This document shows positions 15,267-24,497 of a DNA stretch of 64,000 nt, piece after piece. The position numbers were made by a program, and so were the translations under genes. Position 1 is the first letter of the stretch. Each line of letters begins with the position of its first letter. The stretch covers positions 62,001 through 126,000 of the forward strand of contig NZ_KL544007.1 in assembly GCF_000711985.1 (NCBI RefSeq), written 5' to 3'. The stretch is from Rheinheimera texasensis DSM 17496. Lineage in GTDB: Bacteria > Pseudomonadota > Gammaproteobacteria > Enterobacterales > Alteromonadaceae. The notes below the pieces were generated by a model, which was not told the DNA's origin, did not search any database, and worked only from the letters and a program-made list of their open reading frames with translations.

Positions 15267-16031
15267 ATGACGGGAATGGTTTTGATCACCGGTGCGGCGC
15301 AGCGGGTGGGATTACATTGTGCACTAGGGCTGCAACAGGCCGGTTATCAGGTGATTGCGACTTACCGTCAGCCCAAAGCCGGCGTGGAGCAGTTGCGCCA
15401 GGCCGGGGTGGTTTGTCTGGCGCTGGACATTACACCACACAGCGATTTAGCGCTGCAGGTCGCGGACCTGGCCGCAGCCGTCGGTGATTTATGTCAGCAA
15501 CAGCAATTGCCACTGCGCGCTGTGATCCACAATGCCTCCAGTTGGGCCGGTGAAGTGCAGACCAGCGGCGATCTGCTGGCGCAGCTCAGCGCGGATGCTG
15601 CGGTCTTTGATGACATGTTCCGTATTCACACCAAATTACCTTATTTACTCAGTCGCGCGCTGGCGCCGCTGTTAACCACAGAACAGCCACAGGCCGCGGA
15701 CATTATCGCTATCAGCGATTTTGCCGTGAATACCGGCAGCTGTAACCATATGGCGTACGCAGCCTCCAAGGCCGCACTGGAGAATCTGGTGTTGTCGCTG
15801 GCACGCCAGCTGGCGCCACAGGTTAAAGTCAATGCGATAGCGCCGGCGCTGCTGATGTTTAATGAAGGCGACAGCGCCGAGTACCGTGCTTTTACGCTGA
15901 AAAAATCTTTGATGGAAATTGAGCCCGGGCCGGCGGAAGTGCTGCAAAGCATTCTCTACCTGTTGCAGAGCCGTTATATCACCGGCCGCGTGTTGGCACT
16001 GGACGGTGGCCGGCATCTGAAACTGCCGTGA
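15267..16031 (+). CDS. folM: Dihydromonapterin reductase, SDR family
   Basis: The 254-residue short-chain dehydrogenase resembles E. coli FolM throughout. It shows the nucleotide motif LITGAAQRVGL, HNASSWAGE, the catalytic YAASKAALENL and the FolM-typical tail APALLMFNEGD...GRVLALDGGRHLK. It reduces dihydromonapterin (and dihydrofolate weakly) to tetrahydromonapterin, a pterin cofactor for phenylalanine hydroxylase in some bacteria. TGGAGT precedes the ATG at 15267. An upstream in-frame start at 15198 would add a non-homologous tail. The CLCA_X gene follows within 6 nt. Closeness to the HPPD genes is suggestive, since phenylalanine hydroxylase feeds tyrosine degradation. Confidence 0.92.
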   Translation: MTGMVLITGAAQRVGLHCALGLQQAGYQVIATYRQPKAGVEQLRQAGVVCLALDITPHSDLALQVADLAAAVGDLCQQQQLPLRAVIHNASSWAGEVQTSGDLLAQLSADAAVFDDMFRIHTKLPYLLSRALAPLLTTEQPQAADIIAISDFAVNTGSCNHMAYAASKAALENLVLSLARQLAPQVKVNAIAPALLMFNEGDSAEYRAFTLKKSLMEIEPGPAEVLQSILYLLQSRYITGRVLALDGGRHLKLP

Positions 16032-16037
16032 CCGCAA

Positions 16038-16889
16038 ATGCAGCCACATGCGCCGGTGCCGCGAATTCAGCGGCCGTATTTTCGTAATGGTCCGCAGCAT
16101 CGGGCCGGGGCGGATGTCAGCTTCGGTGATATCGTCAAAATCTTTGATTTTCGCCGGATAAAAATCGGCCGCTGGGTCAACGCGACCGAAACCCAGCTGG
16201 CGGCTAATTTATTTTTTGATGCGCTGTCAGACCTGCAATTGCTCTTGCAGGTGCCGCCGCAGGTGATTTCGCTCAATGGCTCATTGGCGCTTAGTTTTGG
16301 GATTGGTGGCGAGCCGGGTACTTGCGCCTTTTACCAGCCACAGGGTCGGCTTTTGGCTTTGGCTAAAAACGCCGGCGGTGGCTCGCTGGCACACGAGTGG
16401 TTTCATGCCTTTGACCATTATATTTCCAGTCGGCTTTGTATAGATCCCAAACCCGGCGATTTCGCGAGTCGCAGCTGGTTGCATGGCGCTGCTTTACAGC
16501 CTCATCCGCTGAATCAATTGCTTGCCGCAGGATTTGCGCATTGTTTACTGGCACCTGATGGCGCTCAGCCGTCGGCGTATTTTCAGCGCAGTGCAGCTGC
16601 CGACAGCAGCAAGGGGACTTTGTATTACGCGCTGCCGGAAGAGTTATGCGCCCGGGCATTCGAAAACATGCTGCAGCGCCAGAGTTTGCAAAATAGTTTT
16701 TTAGTTAGTGGGACTGTCTGGCGAAGCCAAAAAAGTCTGAAGGTAGAGCAGACCGCAGAACAACAATGGCGTGTTGCGCTTTATCCGGATGCCGCCGAAA
16801 GTAGCCGGCTGGCGGAACACTGGCTGGGGTACTTTCAGCGGCTGGGGCAAGCGCTGACCAGACCAAGACTGAATCAGGCCGGCAGCTAA
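16038..16889 (+). CDS. CLCA_X family metallopeptidase-like protein
   Basis: The 283-residue protein matches the uncharacterised CLCA_X family found next to folM/folX genes in gammaproteobacteria. It has an HExxH zinc motif, His119-Glu120-x2-His123 (AHEWFHAFDHY), which suggests a metallopeptidase fold. No signal peptide is seen. It lies 6 nt after folM, so the two are probably one transcript. Its stop codon overlaps the stop of the convergent lipase gene by two bases. Substrate and physiological role are unknown. Confidence 0.8.
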   Translation: MQPHAPVPRIQRPYFRNGPQHRAGADVSFGDIVKIFDFRRIKIGRWVNATETQLAANLFFDALSDLQLLLQVPPQVISLNGSLALSFGIGGEPGTCAFYQPQGRLLALAKNAGGGSLAHEWFHAFDHYISSRLCIDPKPGDFASRSWLHGAALQPHPLNQLLAAGFAHCLLAPDGAQPSAYFQRSAAADSSKGTLYYALPEELCARAFENMLQRQSLQNSFLVSGTVWRSQKSLKVEQTAEQQWRVALYPDAAESSRLAEHWLGYFQRLGQALTRPRLNQAGS

Positions 16890-16896
16890 AGCTGCC
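16881..16896. other. Palindrome at convergent stops
   Basis: GGCAGC (16881-16886) and GCTGCC (16891-16896) form a hairpin with loop TAAA that contains both convergent stop codons. It could end transcription weakly in both directions, but there is no T run. Confidence 0.35.
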
Positions 16897-18646
16897 TGAC
16901 CAACAAACTGACATAGTTTTTCATTTTATGGTCATCAAGATGTTGCCGTAATGCCGCTTCAGCCTGATCTGCATTACATAACACCTGATCCAGCAGCATC
17001 AGCCAGCGCGGCGGATTCAGCTGCAGCTGGTCCAAATCATCAAAGTAATACAGCTGACCGCTATGGCGGTAATCCAGTAGTGGTGGCAGCTTGGGCACTA
17101 TGTCGCGTTGATTGACATAACGGCGATAGAATGGCAACAGCTGCGCGGTGATGGCCTGACTTAGCTGCGCGTCACCGACTTTAGGCTGGCCAAAAGTCAC
17201 GACGCCGGCGAGTTTGCTGCCGGGCTTTTGACTAAACTGCAGCGCCAGCAAAATCGCCAGCGCGCCGCCTAAACTATGGCCGGTGATCCACAGCGGTCGC
17301 TCCAGTCCTGCCTGCGGCTGTTGTTGGCTCAGGTCAGCCAGAATGACATCGGCTTGTGCGCTAAACCCCTGATGGGCTTTGCTGTTGCTGCCCAAAGGCC
17401 AGTTGACCAGCGGGCACTGCGCATCGGTGCGGATATCCGCCAGTTTGCCTTCCGTGCCGCGGCAGATCAGCACATCATAGTCCATGCCACGGGCGTATAA
17501 ATATTGCGTGTCCTGGCCGACGGAACGTAACTGCCCGCTGAGTAAAAATGTCTGTAATTCCAAATCGAGCTGAGGCCCATTCAGATAAACCAAATCCGAT
17601 AAACGGGCGAGCTGTAAATCCATTGCTGCCACCGGGTTTGGTTTTTTGCTGATAACTGCAGACGTATTGTTGCTCATCGCAGTCGGTGCGGTCGTTGAAT
17701 TGCTACTTTGTGTTTCAGCGCTGACTTCGCTGCTGGTTGCTGTGCTGGGCCGGAATTTTTGTTTGACCGCCATCAGCTTCTGCAAAATATCAAACCAGAA
17801 GGGGGCACCTAACGACAAGGCAAAACCAGTCAGCAGATAACCGAGCCAGGCAGCGGGCGCTTGCCAGGGCCATGACCAGTCGTCCTGATGGCCCAATAAT
17901 GGCGCTGTTTGTGTCAGTTGTTGTTTCAGTGCCAGCGTGTCCATACATTGGGTTTTATCTTCCCGGCACAGTTCTGTTGCCAGTTGTGGATTGGCAGCCA
18001 GATTTTCTGCCAGTAAGACTGCTTGCTGGCGGGCGATCGGATCTGAGAATAATTTTTGGTACAAGGCGATGGAATCAACATTCATACCGATGGCGACAAT
18101 AAGGCCAATTAACAGCTGCAGAATGCCCAGTTTGCGCTTAAACCAGCCGACAGCCCGGTCACAGCGGTCATTAAACCAGTCCTGAACTAACAGTTGAAAT
18201 TGCTGCGGATCGGCGTGGGCTTGTTGCCAGAAATGCAGCAAACTGCTGCGTGTAGCTGAAGCCGGCAGGTGTTCCAGCCGCTGTTGGATCTCCAGCGGCG
18301 ATTGACTGAGCTGGGACAGCGGTGCGCCGAGTTGTTGCTCCAGCAGCACTTCGGTGGCGATATCCACCGGAATATAAGAGGGCAGGCCAAACCCAAGGTG
18401 TAACCAGAGTTTGCGCAAGACATTGCCGGGGACATCATATTGCATCAGCTGGCGGATGCGTGGATGCTGATAAAAGGTTGTGGTGCGGCTTTTGCCGACA
18501 AGGCCGATGAACACCTGGCGTAAGTTGCGGCCGCGCATACCGGACGCCTGACTAATACCTTCACCAATGGCGGTAACTAATAAACTTAAGGTCAAATAAA
18601 TTCCGACCAGCCCGATAAAAGCATCAAGCATTTCCAGACCAGACAT
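16886..18646 (-). CDS. Membrane protein with C-terminal class 3 lipase domain
   Basis: The 586-residue protein joins two parts. Residues 1 to about 300 match an uncharacterised inner-membrane family: a first helix ending in LLVTAIGEGISQ, then GRNLRQVFIGL, the block DRAVGWFKRKL with MNVDSIALYQ, and the segment ALSLGAPFWFDILQKLM. A Ser/Thr-rich linker follows (near 300-340). The C-terminal part is a lipase class 3 domain (PF01764) with the nucleophile Ser458 in GHSLGG, Asp in NQRDIVPKLP and a His near HSGQLYYF. About three membrane segments are visible. AGGGAATGGG precedes the ATG. The fusion suggests a membrane-tethered lipase or phospholipase. The membrane half has no assigned function, and the combination is unusual. 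Confidence 0.82.
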   Translation of the reverse strand: MSGLEMLDAFIGLVGIYLTLSLLVTAIGEGISQASGMRGRNLRQVFIGLVGKSRTTTFYQHPRIRQLMQYDVPGNVLRKLWLHLGFGLPSYIPVDIATEVLLEQQLGAPLSQLSQSPLEIQQRLEHLPASATRSSLLHFWQQAHADPQQFQLLVQDWFNDRCDRAVGWFKRKLGILQLLIGLIVAIGMNVDSIALYQKLFSDPIARQQAVLLAENLAANPQLATELCREDKTQCMDTLALKQQLTQTAPLLGHQDDWSWPWQAPAAWLGYLLTGFALSLGAPFWFDILQKLMAVKQKFRPSTATSSEVSAETQSSNSTTAPTAMSNNTSAVISKKPNPVAAMDLQLARLSDLVYLNGPQLDLELQTFLLSGQLRSVGQDTQYLYARGMDYDVLICRGTEGKLADIRTDAQCPLVNWPLGSNSKAHQGFSAQADVILADLSQQQPQAGLERPLWITGHSLGGALAILLALQFSQKPGSKLAGVVTFGQPKVGDAQLSQAITAQLLPFYRRYVNQRDIVPKLPPLLDYRHSGQLYYFDDLDQLQLNPPRWLMLLDQVLCNADQAEAALRQHLDDHKMKNYVSLLVRQL

Positions 18647-18768
18647 AACCCATTCCCTGTGCAGCTGAACCGATGTTCGAGCTTAGCCGGAATTTAGCGG
18701 ACTGCCCAGTAGGGTTTGCATTGGAGAGCTGACGCGGAGTGACCGCGTCTGTGGCATGTAAAGCCGGA

Positions 18769-20136
18769 TTAGCAGATCCGGCAGCGAAAGTTACGGCCTT
18801 TAATGCCGGCACTGATCAGTTTCAGCGCATGTTTGGCCTTGGCCGCCGGCACTGCGACATAAGAGTGGAATTCAGTAACCTGAATTTTGCCAATCTGGTT
18901 ACCGTCGATTTGCTGGTCCACCGTCAAGGCGCCAACGATGTCGCCGGCACGCAATTTGTGTTTTTTACCACCGTCGATCCAAATCGCGGCCATCGCCGGG
19001 GTGCGTGGCGGGCGCTGGCGTAATGACGCGTCCGGCAGCGGCAACAGGTGTTCGGCCTGTGGATACAAATCGGCCAGCAATGCGCGCTTATAGTCATCGG
19101 CCGGGGCGACCAGACTGACCGCAAGGCCCGATGCGCCGGCGCGGCCGGTACGACCAATGCGGTGGACATGGGTTTCAGTATCATGCGCCAGCTGCACATT
19201 GACCACTAAATCCAGCCCCTGAATATCTAGACCACGCGCGGCGACGTCGGTGGCGACCAGCACGTTGGCGCTTTGGTTGCTGAAGCGGATCAGCGTCAAA
19301 TCCCGGTCGCGTTGCTCAAGGTCGCCATGCAGCGCCAGGGCAGCAAAACCCTGATCTGCCAGGTACTGCCATAAGTCATGACATTCGCGTTTTTGGTTAC
19401 AGAATAACACCGCTGACACCGGCTGATGTTGTTTCAGTAACAGCTCTACAGCGGCAAAGCGCTGTTCAGGGCTCACGGCGTGAAATTGTTGTTCGATAGC
19501 GGGTTTATTGTCGGCGGTCTCAATCTGTACCCGTGCTGGTTCTCGCAGATACCGGCTGGCCAGTTGTTCAATTTGTTTTGGAAAGGTTGCGCTGAATAAC
19601 AGCGTCTGCCGGCTCGCCGGTGTTTGCTGCACTATGGCATCTAAACTTGGCGCAAAGCCCATTTCCAGCATGCGGTCGGCTTCGTCCAGCACCAGCATGT
19701 TCAGATCCTGCAGTTGTAACGAGCCTTTTTGCAGATGTTCTTCAATCCGGCCCGGCGTACCGACAATGATATGCGCGCCGTGCTCCAGACTACCCAGTTG
19801 TGGGCCAAACGGCACACCACCGCATAAGGTCAGTACTTTAATATTGTGAATAGCCCGGCCCAGTTTGCGGATCTCGCTGGCAACCTGATCTGCCAGCTCA
19901 CGGGTGGGGCACAACACCAGGCTTTGAATACGGAAACGTTTAACGTCGAGTAACTGCAGTATGCCAAGTGCAAAAGCGGCCGTTTTGCCTGAGCCGGTCT
20001 GCGCCTGTGCAATCAAATCCTGTCTGGCCAGGATCAGCGGCAAACTGGCCTGCTGCACCGGTGTCAGGGTGGTGAATCCAAGGTCGTTCAGATTTTGTTG
20101 CAGTTCAGGTTTCAGCTGGATATCGGTCGGATTCAT
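18769..20136 (-). CDS. dbpA: ATP-dependent RNA helicase DbpA
   Basis: The 455-residue DEAD-box helicase has the Q motif, Walker A (AQTGSGKT), DEAD box (VLDEADRML), SAT and HRIGRTGRAG motifs, and a C-terminal DbpA RNA-binding domain (IDGGKKHKLRAGDIVGAL ... AGIKGRNFRCR). Family knowledge: DbpA binds hairpin 92 of 23S rRNA and acts in 50S subunit assembly. Length agrees with E. coli DbpA (457). It is transcribed toward the lipase gene, about 120 nt away. A short hairpin (18764-18769 with 18776-18781) spans its stop codon and may be a weak terminator. Confidence 0.95.
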   Translation of the reverse strand: MNPTDIQLKPELQQNLNDLGFTTLTPVQQASLPLILARQDLIAQAQTGSGKTAAFALGILQLLDVKRFRIQSLVLCPTRELADQVASEIRKLGRAIHNIKVLTLCGGVPFGPQLGSLEHGAHIIVGTPGRIEEHLQKGSLQLQDLNMLVLDEADRMLEMGFAPSLDAIVQQTPASRQTLLFSATFPKQIEQLASRYLREPARVQIETADNKPAIEQQFHAVSPEQRFAAVELLLKQHQPVSAVLFCNQKRECHDLWQYLADQGFAALALHGDLEQRDRDLTLIRFSNQSANVLVATDVAARGLDIQGLDLVVNVQLAHDTETHVHRIGRTGRAGASGLAVSLVAPADDYKRALLADLYPQAEHLLPLPDASLRQRPPRTPAMAAIWIDGGKKHKLRAGDIVGALTVDQQIDGNQIGKIQVTEFHSYVAVPAAKAKHALKLISAGIKGRNFRCRIC

Positions 20137-20268
20137 CGGTCACTCGGCGCAGGGAAAAGAGCGGCGCAGTGTATAGATTTTCACCGGTTGGTCAATGTTT
20201 TTCGGTGTTGCAGTCTGCGCTTTTTCCGCTGGACAGGCGATGTGACACCATCCGAGTTGCGTGCGCTG

Positions 20269-21186
20269 CTAGGAGTTGGCTTTTAAGAAGCGAAAGACCG
20301 CGCTGTAATATAAATCTGGCTGATCCAACCAGCCATAATGCGCACACTGAGGCAGCAGTACGAGCTCCGCCTTGGAAAAACTGCCGGCAATAGTTTGAGC
20401 GGTCTCAGTGCTGATAATGTCATTTTCTCCCTGCAGTACCAGCACTGGCGCCTTGAACTGCTTAAATTGCGCCTTCAAATCAAAATGGTTTTTTTCCAAA
20501 TCAGCAAATACCAGCTGATTAATGGTCATGTTGACTACTTTCAGCCGCGCCGCAATCAATGGTGCTTTGGATTTATCCACCACATAAGCGCGGGCGCGCA
20601 GCTGCGCTAAGGTGTCCCGGGTGCCTTCAGAATCGTCGCCACTGCGCTGGCGCAGCTGATACATCTGCATACGGATTTGCTCCTGCAGGCTCAGATTGTT
20701 AAGCAGCCGTTCGGCAATTTGATCGCGAAACTGCAAATCCAGGCCGCCCGACGATGAGAAAATCAGTTTGCGGATATGTTGTGGGTATTTCGCCGCATAA
20801 GCTGCGCCGAGCATGCCGCCAAAAGAATGGCCCAGAATGACCCATTGTTTGATGTGCAGTTGCTGGCGCAGCTGTTCGATGTCCTGCACCATCAGCGCCA
20901 GTTGAATGGTGTCGGCGTTAATGCTGCTGAGCTTGGAATGACCGGTGCCGCGCTGGTCAAACAAAATAGTCTGATAGCCTTGCGCTGCGATGGTTTTTGC
21001 TACAGCTTCAAAGCCGGCGCTATCCAGACCCGGACCGCCATTGATGATCAATACCGGTGTGCCGCTGCCAAAAGTCTGGTAATAAATGTTGCCGGCATAG
21101 CCGGACTCAGCCTGCGCCAAAGCGGCGAAACTGAGCAACACAAACACCAAGCCACGTTGGATGAACCTCACCAGAATGGAAACCAC
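20269..21186 (-). CDS. Exported alpha/beta hydrolase, peptidase S33-like
   Basis: This 305-residue protein has a signal peptide (FIQRGLVFVLLSFAALAQA) and an alpha/beta-hydrolase fold close to proline iminopeptidases. It shows NGGPG (oxyanion region), DQRGTGHS, the nucleophile Ser121 in GHSFGG, Asp in GENDIIS and His in CAHYGW. It should act in the periplasm or outside. Proline iminopeptidase is the nearest named activity, but many homologues are esterases or epoxide-type hydrolases, so the substrate is open. It stands alone, upstream of dbpA on the same strand with about 130 nt between them. Confidence 0.85.
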   Translation of the reverse strand: MVSILVRFIQRGLVFVLLSFAALAQAESGYAGNIYYQTFGSGTPVLIINGGPGLDSAGFEAVAKTIAAQGYQTILFDQRGTGHSKLSSINADTIQLALMVQDIEQLRQQLHIKQWVILGHSFGGMLGAAYAAKYPQHIRKLIFSSSGGLDLQFRDQIAERLLNNLSLQEQIRMQMYQLRQRSGDDSEGTRDTLAQLRARAYVVDKSKAPLIAARLKVVNMTINQLVFADLEKNHFDLKAQFKQFKAPVLVLQGENDIISTETAQTIAGSFSKAELVLLPQCAHYGWLDQPDLYYSAVFRFLKANS

Positions 21187-21317
21187 AGGCAGAACCTCAG
21201 CACGACCATTATTAAAACCGGCATTAACTTAGCAGGTTCGCCATGCGCTGACAGCGGTTTTGCAGGCACGGCTTTGTAACAGAACTTGTCTGTGAAACCA
21301 GCCCTGTTCTGGCGGGT

Positions 21318-21344
21318 AAAAAAAAAGCCCCCGAAAACGGGGGC
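21318..21344 (-). terminator. Intrinsic terminator after yccA
   Basis: GCCCCCG (21327-21333) pairs with CGGGGGC (21338-21344) around AAAA. A run of nine A (21318-21326) is the T tract on the minus strand. Confidence 0.9.
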
Positions 21345-21420
21345 AAAGAGCGGGTGTCGAGTTGCTCAAGGGTCTTACTAACGGAACATGAACTGGGAAA
21401 AATCCAACAATAAAACTTAG

Positions 21421-22089
21421 TTACTCATCGCTGTTCATAAAACCCAGCAGCTGCAGCAGGCTGGTGAACAGGTTAAAAATCGAGACAAACAAACTGACAG
21501 TCGCCATGATGTAGTTAGTCTCGCCGCCATGCACAATCTCGCTGGTCTGATACAGGATCATGCCGGACATCAGCAATACAAACATTGCAGACACCGCCAG
21601 GCTTAACGCCGCAATCTCAAAAAAGACGGCACCCAGGCCGGCCAGGAAAGCGACCAGGATGCCAACGGTTAGGAAACTGCCCATAAAACTGAAATTGGTT
21701 TTCTTCACTAACGCGTAGGCTGACAGCGCAAAAAATATTGCCGCAGTACCGGCCATCGCCAGCATTACAATCTCACCGCCGTTTGGCAGTGCCAGGTAGC
21801 GATTGATGATTGGACCCAGGGTATAACCCATAAAGCCGGTCAGACCAAAAACACCGACCAGCCCCATGGCGCTGTTGCGGAATTTGGTGGTGAAAAACAA
21901 CAAACCAAAATAGCCGACCAGCGTGATCAAAATGCCAGGATGCGGCAAATTCATACTGGCACTGATGCCAGCCATCACTGCGCTGAACGTCAGGGTCATC
22001 GCCAGCAGGGAATAAGTGTTACGCAGAACTTTGTTGGCCTGTTCGACGCCGAGAGCGCCGCTGTAGGCCTGTTGATGATATGTGGTCAT
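21421..22089 (-). CDS. yccA: Bax inhibitor-1 family protein YccA
   Basis: The 222-residue inner-membrane protein has seven hydrophobic segments and resembles E. coli YccA (219 residues). It opens with LGVEQANKVLRNTYSLLAMTL and ends with FVSIFNLFTSLLQLLGF plus an acidic tail. YccA binds and modulates the FtsH protease that removes jammed SecY and misassembled membrane proteins. The ATG at 22089 is chosen because CGGAG lies 5 nt before it; a GTG two codons upstream is less likely. It is divergent from nhaR and ends at a strong terminator. Confidence 0.93.
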   Translation of the reverse strand: MTTYHQQAYSGALGVEQANKVLRNTYSLLAMTLTFSAVMAGISASMNLPHPGILITLVGYFGLLFFTTKFRNSAMGLVGVFGLTGFMGYTLGPIINRYLALPNGGEIVMLAMAGTAAIFFALSAYALVKKTNFSFMGSFLTVGILVAFLAGLGAVFFEIAALSLAVSAMFVLLMSGMILYQTSEIVHGGETNYIMATVSLFVSIFNLFTSLLQLLGFMNSDE

Positions 22090-22218
22090 ATGCACTCCGG
22101 TTTGAATTGAGCTGTTGCCAGCTGGTTTAAACTGACTGCATTAAAACAAAGATTGTGCTATTCGGTAAAATCGAATATACCTAATGTCAAATCAGTTTAT
22201 AACTTAGATGGTGGTTGT

Positions 22219-23112
22219 ATGACGCCGGTCAATTTTAATCAGCTGTATTATTTTTATCTGGTGGCGAAAGAGGGCAGTATCGCCAGGGTCAGTGAGCAGC
22301 TGCATGTGACAGCCCAGACAATCAGTGGGCAGCTGGCTGCATTGGAGCATAGCACCGGTACGGCGTTGTTTGTCCGAAATGGTAAAAAATGGGGCTTGAC
22401 TGAGCTTGGCCGCGTCACATATCGCTACGCTGAGGATATTTTCCGCTTAGGCGATGAACTGCGTGCCGTGTTAAAAGGCAACCACGGCGTGCAGTGGCAG
22501 ACATTCACCGTCGGTGTGACGGATGTCCTGCCGAAGGCCTTTATTTATGAAATGTTAAAGCCGGTGTTTACTTTGCCGGAGCAACTGCGGCTGATTTGTG
22601 TTGAAGGCGAACAAAGCCAGCTATTGGCAGATTTGGCGTTAAACAAGCTGGATTTAGTGCTGACCGATCAGCCATTGTCGCCGTCCAGCCCACTGAAAGC
22701 TTATAGTCATCAAATCGTCGAATCCGGCACCAGCTTTTTTGCCAGTCCGCCGTTGGCTGCCAGCTTAAAAGCCGTCAGTTTTCCCGCTTGTTTACATCAG
22801 CAGCCATTATTGCTGCAGAGCAAAAGGTCGATTATCCGTCAGCGGCTGGATGCGTGGTTTGCCCAATGTGCGGTCAGTGGCCAGATTATTGCTGAGTTTG
22901 ATGACAGCGCGCTGATGAAAGCGTTTGGTCAGCAGGGACTTGGGGTCTTTTCTGCGCCGAGTCTGATTGAAGAGGCCATCTGCCGGCAATATGAAGTAGA
23001 AGTGGTTGGTCGTACCGACCAGGTTAAAGAGGTGTTCTATGCGATCTCGCCGGAGCGTAAGCTCACGCATCCGGCGGTGTTACAGTTGGTGCAGGCGCTG
23101 GCACAACGATAA
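22219..23112 (+). CDS. nhaR: LysR-family activator NhaR
   Basis: The 297-residue LysR-type regulator has the characteristic NhaR N-terminus NFNQLYYFYLVAKEGSI followed by VTAQTISGQLAALE, ELGRVTYRYA and a substrate-binding domain with AFGQQGLGVFSAPSLIEE. E. coli NhaR (301 residues) activates the nhaA Na+/H+ antiporter and pgaABCD in response to sodium. No nhaA is next to it here; it is divergent from yccA. ATG at 22219 aligns with family starts; an upstream GTG at 22153 would add 22 unrelated residues. The Shine-Dalgarno is weak. Confidence 0.88.
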   Translation: MTPVNFNQLYYFYLVAKEGSIARVSEQLHVTAQTISGQLAALEHSTGTALFVRNGKKWGLTELGRVTYRYAEDIFRLGDELRAVLKGNHGVQWQTFTVGVTDVLPKAFIYEMLKPVFTLPEQLRLICVEGEQSQLLADLALNKLDLVLTDQPLSPSSPLKAYSHQIVESGTSFFASPPLAASLKAVSFPACLHQQPLLLQSKRSIIRQRLDAWFAQCAVSGQIIAEFDDSALMKAFGQQGLGVFSAPSLIEEAICRQYEVEVVGRTDQVKEVFYAISPERKLTHPAVLQLVQALAQR

Positions 23113-23120
23113 ACACAGGG

Positions 23121-24332
23121 CTAATGAGCAAAGCGGCCGAGTTGCTGCTGGGTCTCTGCAGTGGCTTTTAACAGCGTCTGGCCGGCAGTTTCAATCGACG
23201 ACATCTGCTGATAAGCATCTGTGGTGCCTTGCTCAATGGCGCTCAGATGCTGGTGGGTCTGTTGGTAACTTTGTTCCAGATCCAGCACTGACCCTGTGAT
23301 CTGCTGCACACCTTGTTTAGCCTGACTCAGCTGTTGTTGCAGCTGGGTAAATTCGCTGGCTGTCATACCGATTGTTTGTTGCGCCTGACCGGCTTGTTCA
23401 TTCAGCCGTTCCGATTCGGCGCGGGTATCGCGCACCAGCCGCTCCATATCATTGAGAAAGCCGGAAATTTGCCGGGTCGCCTCATTGACCTTCGCTGCCA
23501 GAGTGCGGACTTCGTCAGCAACGACGGCAAAACCGCGGCCTGCGTCGCCGGCCCGTGCCGCTTCGATTGCCGCATTAAGCGCCAGCAAGTTGGTTTGATC
23601 TGAGAAGTTCTCTACCATTTGCAGAATTTGCCGCACATTTTCAGAATTTTTCTGCAGACCCTCGACTGTCGCGCCAAAGGTTTCCAGCAGCTGAACGATG
23701 CCGGACAACTGGGTTGAAATGGCTTGCATGCCGCTGCTGGCGTCTGCTGCTTTGGTGACTGTGGTCTGGGCAATCTGATTCATCTGGTCACCGGTGCTGA
23801 CAATGGCGGCCAGCTGGTCCAGCACATGGTCACTTTCACTGCGGATTTTTTCGCTGCGTTGTTCTGTCGCCTGCAAATGGCTGCGGGTAGTTTTCACCGC
23901 ACTGCTGACTTGTTCGTTGATTTGATGAGTGTGTTGGGCCTGATGATGCAACTGAGTCAGTAATTCAGCGAGCTGACTGACAAACTGGTTGTATTCTTCT
24001 GACAGAGTGCGGAATTCGTCATAAGTAAAAGCTGGTAACCGGTGATTTAAGTCTGTGCCTTTTTGATTGGCTTTTTGCAGCGCCTGCACCAGCGCCTGCA
24101 CGGGTCTGACTATCAGGTAAATCAGATAGCCGATGGTAAAGAAAAATGCAGCAGTGCCGAGCAGCAACGTGGTCCACCAGGCACTGCTGGCGCCGCCGGT
24201 ATCCGGATAAGCAAAATACAGTGCCAGCCAAAAAATGATGGTCAGGAAACCGATATTCCCGATGATTTTTTTGCTGAGGCTGTCAAAAAAGGTGCGCTCT
24301 ACCGTGGTATACAGACTTGAAAACCAACCCAT
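23121..24332 (-). CDS. Methyl-accepting chemotaxis protein without periplasmic sensor
   Basis: The 403-residue protein has two closely spaced membrane helices (near residues 25-43 and 55-75) joined by only about a dozen residues, then a HAMP region and a long coiled coil with the chemoreceptor tip [19 protein letters not shown] and [15 protein letters not shown]. It controls CheA/CheW signalling. Without a periplasmic ligand domain it must sense something in the membrane or cytoplasm, or work through a partner; energy or redox taxis is one option. It converges on nhaR with 8 nt between the ends. No chemotaxis genes are adjacent. Confidence 0.92.
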   Translation of the reverse strand: MGWFSSLYTTVERTFFDSLSKKIIGNIGFLTIIFWLALYFAYPDTGGASSAWWTTLLLGTAAFFFTIGYLIYLIVRPVQALVQALQKANQKGTDLNHRLPAFTYDEFRTLSEEYNQFVSQLAELLTQLHHQAQHTHQINEQVSSAVKTTRSHLQATEQRSEKIRSESDHVLDQLAAIVSTGDQMNQIAQTTVTKAADASSGMQAISTQLSGIVQLLETFGATVEGLQKNSENVRQILQMVENFSDQTNLLALNAAIEAARAGDAGRGFAVVADEVRTLAAKVNEATRQISGFLNDMERLVRDTRAESERLNEQAGQAQQTIGMTASEFTQLQQQLSQAKQGVQQITGSVLDLEQSYQQTHQHLSAIEQGTTDAYQQMSSIETAGQTLLKATAETQQQLGRFAH

Positions 24333-24439
24333 GCCGGACTCCCGCTAACTGATTGTGACTGTTGCAGAATCTACCATAGCAAAGTTTCAGCAGTTTGCGG
24401 TAAATCAGCCTTCGCTATGATTGGTCATAAATTTGCGAC

Positions 24440-24465
24440 AAAAAAGGCTGCCCGGTGGCAGCCTT
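24440..24465 (-). terminator. Intrinsic terminator after isocitrate dehydrogenase
   Basis: AAGGCTGCC (24444-24452) pairs with GGCAGCCTT (24457-24465) around a 4-nt loop. The A run at 24440-24445 gives the T tract on the minus strand. Confidence 0.88.
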
Positions 24466-24497
24466 GTTCAGTTGACTCGTATTGAGCTGATGATTGC

